Shown one piece after another: positions 10,828 through 21,754 of a stretch of DNA of 64,000 bases (positions within the stretch are counted from its first letter, which is position 1; every line of letters starts with the position of its first letter). The stretch spans positions 1,432,501 through 1,496,500 of the forward strand of contig JBBBDQ010000445.1 of the NCBI GenBank assembly GCA_037127315.1, written 5' to 3'. The stretch comes from Ascarosepion bandense. Lineage: Eukaryota; Mollusca; Cephalopoda; Sepiida; Sepiidae. The notes beneath the pieces are model-generated. The model was not told the DNA's origin and made no database searches. It worked only from the letters and a program-made list of their open reading frames with translations. The translations under genes were made by a program, and so were the position numbers.

Positions 10828-11236
10828 AAATGATTTGTTTGAACATTATTTTTGATTGATATTCGTATTTAAGTAGATATTCTGTTTTTAATTAAACAAT
10901 ATTATATATTTATATCTACTGGCCTGATTATTTACGATAAATTTTTATTACGAAAATGTGTGCCATTCAGCAGGATTCGAACCTGCAACCCCTATCTACA
11001 TAGGGGAAGCTACCATTTGATCTAGCAATGTCTAAGACAAAAAAAAAAAACCTGCAACCCCGATGTAGATAGCGGTCACAGGTTCGAATCCTGCCAAATG
11101 ACACACATTTTCGTAATAAAAATTTATCGTAAATAATCAGGCCAGTAGATATAAATATATAATACTGTTTAATTAAAAACAGAATATCTACTTAAATATG
11201 AGCATCAATCAAAAATAATGTTCAAACAAATCATTT
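10828..11236. repeat. Inverted repeat with 174-bp arms ending in tRNA-like sequence
   Basis: Arms 10828-11001 and 11063-11236 are reverse complements at roughly 95 percent, separated by 61 bp. The inner end of each arm carries a B-box/T-arm (left arm, minus strand: GCAGGTTCGAATCCTGC, a 5-bp stem with a 7-base loop). The spacer contains a further AACCTGCAACCCC direct copy. The arrangement is a head-to-head pair or foldback of a tRNA-related repeat. The outer 130 bp are AT-rich and unrelated to tRNA. Confidence 0.92.
10975..11045 (-). pseudogene. tRNA-like pseudogene in inverted repeat
   Basis: On the minus strand it reads TAGATCAAATGGTAGC (A-box-like), a stem CCCCTA/TAGGGG in the anticodon-arm position, and a perfect T-arm GCAGG-TTCGAAT-CCTGC. 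The 5' acceptor strand does not pair with the 3' end (TGAATGGCA) and the anticodon loop is not a clean 7 bases. A functional tRNA is therefore unlikely and the amino acid is not assigned. Confidence 0.55.
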
Positions 11237-12359
11237 CATAAGATTTATTAAACAATTTTTTAACAATAATTTATCTTGTGTCCATCTCTGAAAACTAAGC
11301 TTTGGTTGGAGTTTTGTGAAAATGAATACATTTGATCATGGCTCTCCACAATTTCTTGGTCTTTGTAGCTCTTAATAAATAGTCTTTTTATTATCTCTCC
11401 CAATTCTTGCTTCTCCATTCATTTACACAAGCTCATTTTTCTAGAGGTCATGTCACTTCATAATGTTAGCAATCATGGCTCTCCACAATTTCCTGTCATT
11501 TGTAGCTCTTAATAAATTTTACCTTTTTGCTGTCTTACCCAAACCCTGTTGAAGAGTTAAGGTAGTTAAAATAAAAACAATGTCATGCGGAAAAAATGTT
11601 CTTTTAACACAATGTCTTATTGTGGGCACATTTATCCTTGTTCACCAAGTTAATTTCTGTTAAGAAAACAATTCCTTATTCTTCAGGAAATTTTATTAGG
11701 ATACTCGATTCTTCCGCTGTCATTTAATATCTGTGTGTTTCTAATCAAAAAGTCTTTTTCATTATTAGCCTAGTTTTTTTTGTTTTTTTTTTGGCCTTAA
11801 TTTGATTAAGCAACAGAAAATTTCTGTGTTAAGTCGTCATTTCCTTTTTAGTTGATATTTTTTTTTGTTTTGTTTTAATACCAGACAAGGGAAAATTAAA
11901 TGCAGCAATTAAAGATGTTTAATTTTTGTTAAAATAAAATTGTCTTGATCTTCAAGAACAGCAAAAGTAAATATTTGTCCAAAACAAGAACTACACAATA
12001 AAAAAATTTTTAAAAAATTCCGTTTCTTCATTTTTCCACAACATTTTTTTAGAATTTCTCACAGCTTCCAGTTTAGAAAATTGAGAAGAATTTCCTTTGG
12101 GTTGTTTTTTTTTTTTTGTTTTTTTTTCTATACTTAACATTATTAAAATATTTGTGTTCACAAATCTTTTGCCTGAAAACTTTTTAAAAGAAAGCTATTT
12201 GCTTTTACGGAAAAGGATATCCTATCTGACTGAATATTTTTACATAAATGTTTTCCTCTATTGAACCAAGACTCAAATTGTGTTAGTCGTGATGAGGACA
12301 TTATACACTGGTATATCAATTAGTTCATAGTCTGAAAAAAAAAAAATATTTATTTTACA
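11237..12359. other. AT-rich intron with a two-copy direct repeat
   Basis: ATCATGGCTCTCCACAATTTC with TTTGTAGCTCTTAATAAAT occurs at about 11335-11393 and 11472-11519. Otherwise poly-T tracts and no coding signal. Confidence 0.55.
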
Positions 12360-12845
12360 ACATACTTTGTCAATGCACTTAATTCCATGCTTATCCTTTA
12401 TATAAGTAAATCAATAAGTCTGTAGCCTCATGATTAAAAAAGTCATCATTTTCTCATTTTTTTGTCAATGCGCTTATGTGATTTGTATGACGGTTGGTCA
12501 GCATGTTTGCTGGGTAAGGAAAAGAAGGCATTTATTTTATAACAATCTCTTTCTTTGTCAATGCACTTAATCCAAATCTTTTCTGCTAATCACATATTAA
12601 CATGCATCAATAAATCTGTAGTGTAATAATAAAAAAAAAATTATTTTTACACACACATTTATTTCTCAGTGTAATTGTCATCTTTGTCAATGCACTTAAT
12701 CCAACACTTATCCATTAATTATATTTGACTACATCAATAAGCCTAGTAAAGAAGAAAAGCTTTTATTTTACACAAGTTTATTTTTCAACATAATCTCCTT
12801 TATAAATGCACTTAATCCACGGCTTCTCTATTAATGCCAGAAATT
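12360..12845. repeat. Degenerate tandem array with about 90-130 bp period
   Basis: The motif TTTGTCAATGCACTTAATCC or close variants occurs near 12368, 12462, 12553, 12682 and 12801. Most are followed by CATCAATAA(G/A)(T/C)CTGTAG and an A/T-rich spacer. Spacing is irregular and copies are diverged, so this is an old array. Confidence 0.65.
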
Positions 12846-13361
12846 AAATATTATATACTGAAGTTTTCCGATCTAAATTCAAGTAAATAAGTGTTTTTTT
12901 TTTTTAAATATACCCAAACAAGTTGTGTCTGCCTGGAGAATACCAGGTAAAAATAAGGGTTAATTTGTCATAAACTTCATCAGGAATGTGTGCCTTAGAA
13001 GTGTTTTGGAAATGCAATGGACCATTCTAAAGAAATTTTTTTCTTTTTTTTTAAACTTACTTCATAGAATTTGTTTTTAGCCTTATTTGATAGAATTTTA
13101 CTTTTTTTTTTATTTGTATTAATGAAATGTTTTTTAAGATTTTATGAAATAGTAAATATACAGTTTGCATTCCATGTTCACGTTCCTCAGACTTTTATGT
13201 GTATGGGAATAAATATATACATATATATATATGTATATATAATGGTTACTAACGGAAGTATATTCCACTGTTAGATATTAGCTTTAAAAAGTGCTCAATA
13301 CAAAAGTAGAGCATAAATATATGATAATTACTATGATAATAATAATAATAATTACCATATA
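12846..13361. other. AT-rich intron, nothing recognised
   Basis: Holds a short (TA) run at 13216-13240 and (AAT)n at 13338-13350 only. Confidence 0.5.
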
Positions 13362-13751
13362 CTCTACCAGCCATAATTATTAGGCCATCCCAGTTTTTTA
13401 AAAGAAATGATGTATTTTGTACTATTTTTAGTATTTATTGCTCAGTGGATAATTGTAAATGAAAATAGAATGGTTCTTTTGTTAATACTGCACAATAACA
13501 TGTGCATCAAATGAACTGTTTTGGTGTCCAGTTTTTGTGCTCTCTTCCCCATGCTAGTCTCTTCTTCTTATTGGCTGGCCAAGGCAAAGGCTTCCTGTCT
13601 ACCTTGTAAAATTTCGCAATGTAATAATAACAAAAGAACCATTCTATTTTCATTTAGAATTATCCATTTGGCAATAAATACTAAAAATAGTATGAAATAC
13701 ATCATCTTTTTTTTAAAACTGGGGTTGCCTAATAACTTATGGCCGGTAGTG
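13362..13751. mobile_element. MITE M1, Tc1/mariner-like, copy 1
   Basis: The ends are long inverted repeats. The left begins CTCTACCAGCCATAATTATTAG and runs through the TTAGTATTTATTG block. The right is its reverse complement, ending CTTATGGCCGGTAGTG. A TA precedes the left end (13360-13361). A second copy with the same ends is at 34825-35206. No transposase is encoded. TIRs of this type (CACTACCGGCCATAATTATT) and a TA target fit the Tc1/mariner superfamily. Confidence 0.82.
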
Positions 13752-13997
13752 GATATATATGTTGAATTGCGATAATGTTTAGCACTAATGTTGTGGTTTC
13801 TTCCAGTAGTTTTACTGATAAAATGTATTTTGGCAAGCAGGTTTTTTTATTGTAAAGTGCTCAATATCAGGGTGGAAATGAGCCTACTCAGTTAACGTGA
13901 CAAACTCTCTGTGTTTGTTTATATATATATATATATATAAAATTGTCCCCATTTTATATTTGTAATTTTGTGCATGCACATTGTTTCTTTTTTATTG

Positions 13998-14125
13998 TGT
14001 CAACTGCCTAGTAAAGTAGGGTCAGTTGGACACCATCTATGAAGGAAAAAAAAGCATTATGCCACAATTCACTCAGCCAGAAATTTGGAAATGCCATGTT
14101 GTTCTGTATTTGTCTATATTTTTTA
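13998..14125 (+). repeat. Dispersed repeat H, copy 1
   Basis: TCAACTGCCTAGTAAAGTAG, GGGTCAGTTGGACACCATCT and GAAATTTGGAAATGCCATGT recur with moderate divergence at 33265-33370. The two copies are on the same strand. The family is unknown. Confidence 0.65.
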
Positions 14126-14250
14126 GATGAGGTAGTATTTACACTATTTACATTGTTTGGACTATTGTCCTCATCTTTATTTCCATGTTTAGGAAATTCG
14201 AAATTATGATCACTCGGGTATATCATTCTTATTCCATCTGCAATGCCTAT
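14126..14250 (-). mobile_element. SINE-like repeat G, antisense copy
   Basis: The minus strand carries AAAGATGAGGACAATAGTCC and AATGTAAATAGTGTAAATAC, the 3' core shared with 27590-27705, 44760-44890 and 60715-60918. A (TA)n run follows at 14266-14292. Confidence 0.65.
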
Positions 14251-14659
14251 ATTGAACTGTGTGAAGAAATATATATATATATATATATATACGAGGACAT
14301 AGTGCAAAGAAAGACTCCAAATTCTGGAGGTTGTTGTAATAAAATAGTGTATACCATATTTTTTTTTTTAAGACATAAAAAAAATATTATTTTTCAAATT
14401 TCTGTGACATCACCTTCAGTGGCTTGTAATTGGTTTGATAAAATGCGAAAATACTGGAATTAATGTGAGAATACTAGTGTGTGTGGCTTTGTGTACATCA
14501 ATGGGTGTACAAATGTGTATATATGTCTGCGTTTGTCATGATGACAAATTTTCTTCCCACTTCTACAAAAATGCACCAATATACGCAGCCCTACATATAG
14601 CCAAATTTTAAAAAAATTAATCAGTTTGTCTGACGATCGCAAGAGCATGAAACCCAGGG

Positions 14660-14668
14660 TTACAAACT

Positions 14669-14715
<47 letters not shown>
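14660..14715. repeat. (CA)n(TA)n microsatellite
   Basis: A CACACA run followed by about 16 TA dinucleotides directly abuts the 5' end of element B. Confidence 0.9.
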
Positions 14716-14717
<2 letters not shown>

Positions 14718-15085
14718 TAGCAGTATAGCCTGGTGTTGCTCGGGTCTAATGAAAACTAATCCATGGTCCTGGATTGACTCTTTGGACATTGGCACGAAAG
14801 ACTAAAAAGCAATAGTTGTTTCCAGTTAAAGCGAAACCGTAGACTGAAAGAAAAATGAATGGATGTAAGTCAAATTTTGATTTCCTGGTATCGATATCAG
14901 ATAAGCTTTTTTTGTTGTAAACTGAATTTTGAAGGCTAAATAAGTCCTCTGAGTAAATGGTATCATGGCTGAGACTAAGAACTACAATTATACCTACTTA
15001 GAGCCAAACCCGAAGCAAAAACTAAAATAAAAGGGCTGAAAAAATACAGACATACAGGCAGATAAACAGACACACACAAACATCT

Positions 15086-15117
<32 letters not shown>

Positions 15118-15385
15118 TATCAATTTTCTGCACTATTGTAAGAACTGCAATCTTGAAACTTCTGAATATTGTTTCTTATGTCTTTGTCTATGAGTGTATC
15201 AAATTCAATTAAAATCGGACCACTCCTTCTATAACCCAATTTTAATTTTTTTGATTATCGATTTGATATTTATCATGGGTACCTTGACACAAAACCTAGC
15301 TAAGAACACTCGCAGACGCTTATAGTACAACTGTGTAAATTTTCAAGAAATTCGGTTCAGCCGTTTTGGAGTCTATGGGTAACAG

Positions 15386-15417
<32 letters not shown>

Positions 15418-15437
15418 ACAAAGTTCATTTATAAATA

Positions 15438-15442
<5 letters not shown>
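14716..15442 (+). mobile_element. Dispersed element B, near full-length copy
   Basis: Starts ACTAGCAGTATAGCCTGGTG and ends (CA)n - AAAGTTCATTTATAAATAGG. The body contains AGCAATAGTTGTTTCCAGTT, an internal (TA)n at 15089-15117, TTTCTGCACTATTGTAAGAA and TTCGGTTCAGCCGTTTTGGA. The last part with the CA-rich end resembles 3' ends of RTE-type LINEs and their non-autonomous partners. No ORF is present. There are five copies in the window, all on the + strand. Confidence 0.8.
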
Positions 15443-15468
<26 letters not shown>

Positions 15469-15738
15469 GACTACTGTGTATTAAGAAATGATGAGTCATG
15501 AGATTTTGTTTGCGTGTTGGGGAGAGGGGGTGTATTATATTTACCTTCTTGGAACCAATATACTTTGATCCTTTCTTGAGTTTTTTTGTTTTTGTTTTTG
15601 ACATTTCTTATGTAACCAGTTGATGAGATATTGTATATGAGCATTTCTAGAAAGTGATATCAAATAGTAAAATATTTTAAAATATATATATTTTTTTTAA
15701 CAGGTTATTTACCCTAATATCTTATATTCATTTTGCAG
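15443..15738. other. Intron end before exon B
   Basis: Has a (TA)n run to 15469, a G-rich patch (15515-15531), and the acceptor region of exon B. No other feature. Confidence 0.6.
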
Positions 15739-15803
15739 TTACTGGATGCAGACATTGTGTTAGAAAATCCCAACACTCTAAACATATTGATTAATCACAA
15801 AAA
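15739..15803 (+). CDS. COLGALT1: COLGALT-like exon B with Asp-Ala-Asp motif
   Basis: The acceptor is TTTTGCAG; the donor GTAAGT begins at 15804. It is read in phase 0 from the first base as LLDADIVLENPNTLNILINH plus Lys and two bases of a split codon. Joined to exon A it gives ADYLF-LLDAD, the hydrophobic strand followed by a DxD-type motif. In GT-A fold enzymes such motifs bind the divalent metal and the UDP-sugar. The N.TL..L spacing after the motif is also that of GT25 members. At 65 bp it is a very short exon between introns of 9.8 and 28.5 kb. Confidence 0.88.
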
Positions 15804-16011
15804 GTAAGTCATTCTCTTTCTTCTTTTATTTTTTTATTTTTTTATTTTTTTTTTCTCTCACCAGCTTCTGTCTGTGTCAAATATATCATGCCATGGAACC
15901 GATTGGTTCCAAATTTGACGAGAAACTTTTCTATATATTTTGTTGGATTAATCTTTATGGAGTTATTTCTAAACATGAAAATAAACTCCTTTAATCACCA
16001 TAAACTTTCCT

Positions 16012-16575
16012 ACATGCAAGTCTCCTTGAGAAGAACTCACTGAGCCTCGTTGGTCTTACTTTTCCAACCGACCTGAAGTGGAACAAATATATCTGATCTA
16101 TAACTGCATCTATTGCTAGGAAGTTTGGATCTCTGTGTCAGGCCAAGTTTTTCACGTCAAAATCCATCTTGAACATTTATAAATCTACCATTTGTTCATG
16201 CATTGAATACTGTTGCCATATCTGGTTGGGTGCTCCTGCTATTCATCTTGAGGTTCTCAACAAGATCCAAAGAAAGATCTGCAATATAATCAGTCCTAAC
16301 TTGGCATCTCAACTTCAGTCACTTTCTCACTGACTTGATGTAGCTTCCTTCTGTCTTTTCTACAAATATTTTTATGGCAACTGTTTTGATGAGATATTTT
16401 ACCTGGTGCCCTGACCAAGTGAATTTAAACATGCTTTAGGTCCCACTCTTTTACCGTTGAAATAGTTAAATGTAACAGCCACTTCTACTCTAACAGTATC
16501 TTTTCTCACACTTTTCACCCATGCAATTCCTTTCCATTTACTTGCTTCCCTTCTAGCTACAATTTTCAAAAGAAC
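16012..16575 (+). mobile_element. LINE 3' fragment, first of a tandem pair
   Basis: Reads ACCGACCTGAAGTGGAACAA (the T.DLKWN motif), CATTGAATACTGTTGCCATA (CIEYCCHIWLGAPAIHLE) and the TRLATRSHPF region, then stops near the LWNSLP-equivalent. Several frame breaks are present. Confidence 0.82.
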
Positions 16576-17300
16576 TTTTGTCGGCCATCATCATGAGTGA
16601 TGCAAGTCTCCTGGAGAACAACACACTGCGTCTCCTTAGCCTCACCTTTTCAACCGACCTGAAGTGGAAAAAAAATATATCCGATCTATAACTGCATCTA
16701 TTGCTAGGAAGGTTGGGTCTCTGTGTCAGACCAGAAAGTTTTTCACATCTGAATTCATCTTGCACTTTTATAAATCTACCATTGTCCGGGCATTGAATAC
16801 CGTTGAAATATCTGGTTGGGTGTTCCTGCTATTCATTTAGATGTTCTCAACAAAATCTAAAAAAGATCTGCAACGTAATTGGTCCTGACTTGGCATCTTG
16901 ACTTTAATCACTTTCTCACCAGCATGGTGTGGCTTACCTCTATCTACAAATATTTTCATGGCAACTGCTCTAACGAGCTTTTCCCCCACTTGGTGCCCCA
17001 ACCAAATGAATTTGCTACTAGATTGGCAACTAGGTCCCACCCCTTTTACTGTTGAAATAGTTAAATGTAACCAGTACTTCTACTGTAACAGTTTCTTTTC
17101 TCAGACTTCTCGACTGTGGAACTCCCTTTCATTTTCCAAAAATTTTAATGCAGCATCAATTGCCATTTTCTTTCTTGAATTGCATTCATCTTTTATCCTT
17201 TTCTCAATGCCCCCTGTTTCCAGTTTTTTTCTCACTGTAATCCCCTGCACACTAGTGAGGGTTCCACCTTGCTTGAGGGTGAAATAAATAAGAAAAAAAA
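16576..17300 (+). mobile_element. LINE 3' fragment, second of a tandem pair
   Basis: Repeats the preceding fragment from GTCTCCTGGAGAACAACACA through the DLKW, YCCHIW-equivalent and SRLWNSLSF regions to the tail (CACCTTGCTTGAGGGTGAAA) and A-rich end. The unit is offset by about 585 bp from the first copy, so the pair is either a duplication or two insertions at one site. Confidence 0.82.
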
Positions 17301-17324
17301 TTGCATACCTTGAAAGAGGATGTG

Positions 17325-17577
17325 CATGATGGTGCAGTGGTTATCGGATCAGTATGAGAAATCAAGGAGCCAAGGTATTAATCCATCTCTTCTCTCTAGT
17401 GATGGGTTAAATAACAGGACAGATTGGGTTCTATAGCCTTGGCTGGCAACCATCTACCATAGAAAGTAATGGCAACCTGCTGCGAGATAATCTTCTGCCC
17501 AGTCAATCATGTCTTTCGAGATATGATTGCCAAATTTTGTATCACGTATGGCACCTTGGTATTGTTTATTTAAACAT
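17325..17577 (+). mobile_element. tRNA-derived SINE, family D, + strand
   Basis: Begins GGATGTGCATGATGGTGCAG with an A-box-like TGGTGCAGTGGTTATCGG and a decayed B box. It is followed by the family core GATGGGTTAAATAACAGGAC, TATAGCCTTGGCTGGCAACC and the end ATCACGTATGGCACCTT. The same body occurs at least ten times in the window. Confidence 0.8.
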
Positions 17578-17777
17578 TTTTTTTACATAGATTAGCACAG
17601 AATTATAATTTGTAGCAGCAAATATATCAGTTTAAACAACTGTAATCAGTATTTTATTTAAAGTGTCATTTTGCGTTAATACAAATGTCTGTTAACAAGT
17701 GGGATAGACCATGAGTAATTAAATACGTGTGTAAGACATTGTTTCAGTTTCGCCCACTTTGTGTGAAGTCTACATAA

Positions 17778-18195
17778 TGACTCCTCGGCTTAATTCTCAC
17801 AACAGACCTCAAGTGGAATGGCTATATAGAATCCATAGCTAAATCCGCTGCTAAGAAAGTCGGTTCTTTGTGTAGGGCCAGGAAGTTTTTTTCCGCCCGA
17901 AACATTGCTGCACATATATAAATCTACCATCCGCCCGTGCATTGAATACTGCTGCCATATCTGGTCAGGTGCTCCTGCTATCCACCTAGGTGTCCTTGAC
18001 AAAATCCAATGGAGAATCTGTAATGTGATTGATCCTGACTTGGCAGCTTGGATACAGTCACTGTCTTACCGGTGCAATGTGGCTTCCCTGTGTCTCTGCT
18101 ACAAATACTTTAACGGCTTCTGCTCCAATGAACTTAGCTCACTGGTGGTCCTATATATAAATTTACTCGAGCCACAAGATTAGCAACTAGGTTAT
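17778..18195 (+). mobile_element. LINE 3' fragment
   Basis: Starts at ACAGACCTCAAGTGGAATGG (TDLKWNGYIESIAKSAAKKV) and keeps an open frame with HIYKSTIRPCIEYCCHIWSG and ASLCLCYKYFNGFCSNELSS. It is cut off at GCCACAAGATTAGCAACTAGG, where an inverted copy begins. Confidence 0.85.
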
Positions 18196-18505
18196 AGGGG
18201 GTGTCAGGAAGTGGGGAAGAGAAGGATGAGAATACTGACGAAAGTGGAGTGGATGAAGAAAGGAGCATGAGAGAGAGAGGATGCAGGTTAGTGAGATAGG
18301 TGATGACTACTGACTTTACATTTAAATTTTAGATTGTAGCTGTCGGGGAAGCAAGTAAATGGAAGGGAATTCCACAGGTGGGAAGTGTGAGAAACGAAGC
18401 TGCTGGAGTAGAATTTGTGTTTATATTTTATTGGTTTCACACTAAAAGAGTGGGACCTAGTTGCTAATCTTGTGGCTCAAGTAAATTTATATATAGGAGA
18501 CACCA
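18196..18505 (-). mobile_element. LINE 3' fragment, inverted copy
   Basis: Antisense copy of the part between the TRLA region and the 3' UTR (GGGTGTCAGGAAGTGG corresponds to the CCACTTTCTGACACCC of sense copies). With 18506-18860 it forms an inverted repeat with a centre near 18510. Confidence 0.8.
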
Positions 18506-18860
18506 GTGATCTCAGTGGGGCCCTTTTACTGTGAAACCAATAAATTGTAAATGCAAATTCTACTCCAGCAGCTTCTTTTCTCGCACTTCTCACCTGTGGA
18601 ATTCTCTTCCATTTACTTGCTTCCCCAACAGCTATAATCTCTAAGAATTTGAATGTAAAGTCTATAGTCATCTCTTATCTCACTAACCTGCATCCTTTCT
18701 CTGTTCACTTCACTCTCATCAGTATTCTCATCCTTCTCTTACCCACTTTCTGACACCCCCTATAACCTGTCACTCTTTCTTATAACTTTTCTTCTATGTA
18801 ACTGCCTGCAAAATAGTGGCAATAAAATGCCTTGCTTGGGGTGATATGATTATAAAAAAA
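18506..18860 (+). mobile_element. LINE 3' fragment, sense copy opposite 18196-18505
   Basis: Runs CTTTTACTGTGAAACCAATA, GCACTTCTCACCTGTGGAATT and the tail AAAATGCCTTGCTTGGGGTG with an A-run. It is highly similar to the inverted neighbour. Confidence 0.82.
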
Positions 18861-18939
18861 AAGATTTCTATATTATATTATAATGTGGATATAAAGTGGG
18901 GTATCAACTCTACATTACAATCAATATATAAAATGATCC

Positions 18940-19235
18940 CTCACTTTATGGTTACATCATCTTTCCCTTACCCACTTCCTGACACCTTCTATAACCTGTC
19001 ACTCTTTCTCATAACTTTCCTCCTATGTAACCCCTTGCAAAAAAGGTGGGAGATAAAGGAAGGAAGGGAGGGAAAAAGAAAAGAAAAGAAAGAAAAAATT
19101 TCTTTTTCTAATACTTCAACGTTTTTGGGAAGTTATGTTTTTGAATATGTCCAGCATCTGTAATATATAAATTTTTTTTTCTTTTTTTCCCTCCCTTCCT
19201 TCCTTTATCTCCCTTATCTCCCACCTTTTTTCCAT
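18940..19235. repeat. LINE UTR fragment and purine/pyrimidine inverted repeat
   Basis: 18940-19045 repeats the LINE 3' UTR (CACTTCCTGACACCTTCTAT). It runs into AAAAAGGTGGGAGATAAAGG and a GGAAGGGAGGG purine tract (19043-19098), whose reverse complement lies at about 19172-19233 (CTCCCTTCCTTCCTTTATCTCCC). The two arms could fold into a stem. Confidence 0.7.
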
Positions 19236-19536
19236 GTTGTTTAACCTTACATCAATTCAACATGGCCGTCCATTAATTTTAAGTTACAATTCTCTTTCCT
19301 TTTTTGAAAACCCAGACGATGTAAATTTTTTTCTTTTCTTGTTTATTTGATTTTATTTTGTTTTATCTTTTTCTTTTTTTTCATTTCTTGGCAAATCTAT
19401 TTAAAAAGGAAAATTAGACTGATTTTTCTCCAGTTTCTGAAAGGATTTTTCTGTTGCTGAGGTGATATGTTATCCCCCGTGGGGATTTTCATATCGAAAT
19501 GATCATCCAACATCATTGAATTAATCCTTTTTTAAT

Positions 19537-19576
<40 letters not shown>

Positions 19577-19857
19577 TACTTTGCCCTGTTCTTCTCTTTC
19601 TTATTGTTTACTGGAAACTTTGTTGGGTTTTTCTACTGGTTGCCCGTAATTGTTAAATTCTTCTATACAAAGTTTATCTTATGATACATCTGCCCTGAGC
19701 CTAATGCTTAATCTCTTATGCCCAACTTATTCAAAATAATGACATTGATGCTCCATAAACTGAAGAGAAGCCATATGGCTATTTCATTTGAAGTTACCAT
19801 TCAGTTCCTGATTTAAAGATGATCAAATGGAATTGACCTCATAGGATTTATAACTAC
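19236..19857. other. Intron sequence with (TA)n run
   Basis: A (CATA)(TA)n microsatellite lies at about 19538-19577. Nothing else is recognised. Confidence 0.5.
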
Positions 19858-20325
19858 ACTGGCATTGCTCAGGTGTAATGAAAGCTTTAAAATTAATCCA
19901 TGGTCCTTGAGCTCAGACTCAGCCTAAAGAATATTTGCGTGAAGTTAGGTGAGAATCGGATAAAAATTGGGGATTTGTATAAAGGACATACATACAGATA
20001 AACAGACACACACACAAACATCTTGTTTTTTATATATATATATATATTATCAATTTTCTGCACTATTGTAAGAACTGCAACCTTGAAACTGGTGTCTTTG
20101 TCTATGAGTGTATCAAATTTTATTAAAATTGGACCACTCTTTCTATAACCTAATTTTTTTCGATATTTATTGGGGGTACTTCGACACAAAACCTGGCTAA
20201 GGACACTTGCAGACGCTTAGAGTACAACTGTGTAAATTTTCAAGAAAATTGGTTCAGCCATTTTGGAGTCTATAGGTAATGGACACACACACAGACAAAG
20301 TTCCATTTATAAATAAGTTTAGATT
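19858..20325 (+). mobile_element. Dispersed element B, internally deleted copy
   Basis: Has the start (GGCATTGCTCAGGTGTAATG), the AAACATCTTG-(TA)n-ATCAATTTTCTGCAC junction and the end (AAAGTTCCATTTATAAATAAG). It lacks much of the first-half body present at 14716 and 33474. Confidence 0.78.
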
Positions 20326-20344
20326 AGATTTAAATTAGATCTAG

Positions 20345-20950
20345 TACTAGGAAATTTGGGCCACTGTTTCAGGCCAGAAAATTTTTCTCATCAGCATCCA
20401 TCTTGCATATTTATAAATCAACCATTAACCCATTCATTGAATACTGTTGCCATATCTGGTTGGGTGCTCCTGTTATTCATCTTGAGGGCCTCGACAAAAT
20501 CCAAAAGAGGATCTGCAATATAATTGATTCTGACTAGGCAGTCTGTCTTCAGTCACTTTCTCATCAATGTGATGTGGTTTCCTGCTGTCTTCTCGACAAG
20601 TATTTGGTCCTGATTCCCCAACCAAATGCATATACCCATGCTACTAAATTGGCATCTAGGTCCCATCCTTTTACCATTAAAATAGTTAAATGTAACTGCC
20701 TCTTCTACTCTAACAGCTTCTTTTTTCTTATCTTGCACTTCCCATTTGTGGAACTTTCATCCATTTTTTTGCTTCTCCACAAGTTTAAATGCAATGTCAA
20801 TTGCCATCTTCTATCTTCTTGGTTCCCATCCTTCTCTTTGAGATACCCTATACTTTGTTTTTTTTTTTTTCTCATTATAACCCCTTGTGCACCAGTGATG
20901 GTCCTGCCTTGCTTGGGGTGAGATGATCATATTAAAAAAAAAAAAAAAGT
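20345..20950 (+). mobile_element. LINE 3' fragment
   Basis: Contains CATTGAATACTGTTGCCATA, GCTCCTGTTATTCATCTTGA, the LPFVELSS-type end and the tail TGCCTTGCTTGGGGTGAGAT with poly-A. The frame is broken many times. Confidence 0.8.
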
Positions 20951-21424
20951 ATGAAACTCATTTTCGAACTTTATGCTTTTTTGATAATATTTAACCATTG
21001 TTCCTGCAAAAAGCATAATTTGAAAGGGATAATAAAGGAAGCTATCCCTTTACCATTCAAAGCTGAACCTTAAGCTTAAAACTATTACTAATTCACTACT
21101 GTTTAATCAGAACCCCTTCTTGGAATCACATGGTAAATTTGAACCTAAAAGCACCCCCTTTTTTTCAAAGTAAAATCCATAGTAACCACACATTTATTAG
21201 TGTTTCATTCCAATGTTAATGGAGTCCAGAAGCCATGAGGCTGTGAATCCTATTTGTTACTTGGACATGCTTCTAGCAGGTCTACAACTAGAAATTATAT
21301 TTGAAAGCTTTTTACTTATTTGTGCATACACCCCTTTATATATTAAACCTTCAAATTTAATTCTATTGTGTTGGTTGCTTTGTGTTTGTCTTTGTGGAAT
21401 CTAACTGCACCCAAGGAAAATCAG

Positions 21425-21503
21425 TGTCAAAGAAACAATTTTCCTTCTGACTCAATGTCTTCTATAAAGACATTGTGTCAGAAGGAAAATTGTTTCCTTG
21501 ACA
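21425..21503. repeat. 37-bp hairpin with 5-base loop
   Basis: Arms 21425-21461 and 21467-21503 pair with two mismatches; the loop is CTATA. The arm reads AAACAATTTTCCTTCTGACT within. The size and near-perfect pairing resemble a miRNA precursor or a tiny foldback element. No copy of the whole hairpin was seen elsewhere in the window. Confidence 0.88.
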
Positions 21504-21740
21504 ATGCATTTACTGTATACACTGTTGACTCTATCAGCACTAAACAGTGTTTGAAAAAAACTATAAAGGCCAAACATATGAAGATAAAATTATACATTAT
21601 TTTTGTTCTTGAGAATTGACAACAAAGATATCAAACAGTAAATAAATAAAAAAAAAATGTTTTTCATCATTATTTATAAAGTGGTAAATCATATTGCATT
21701 ATAGTTGGCTTACATATTTTGATAATTATACCTATATTTT
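21504..21740. other. Intron sequence, nothing recognised
   Basis: AT-rich, no feature supported. Confidence 0.5.
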
Positions 21741-21754
21741 CTAAACAAGCAAAT

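Noticed and set aside
10975..11045. A functional tRNA gene
   Set aside because: The T-arm is perfect, but the acceptor strands do not pair and the anticodon loop has the wrong size.
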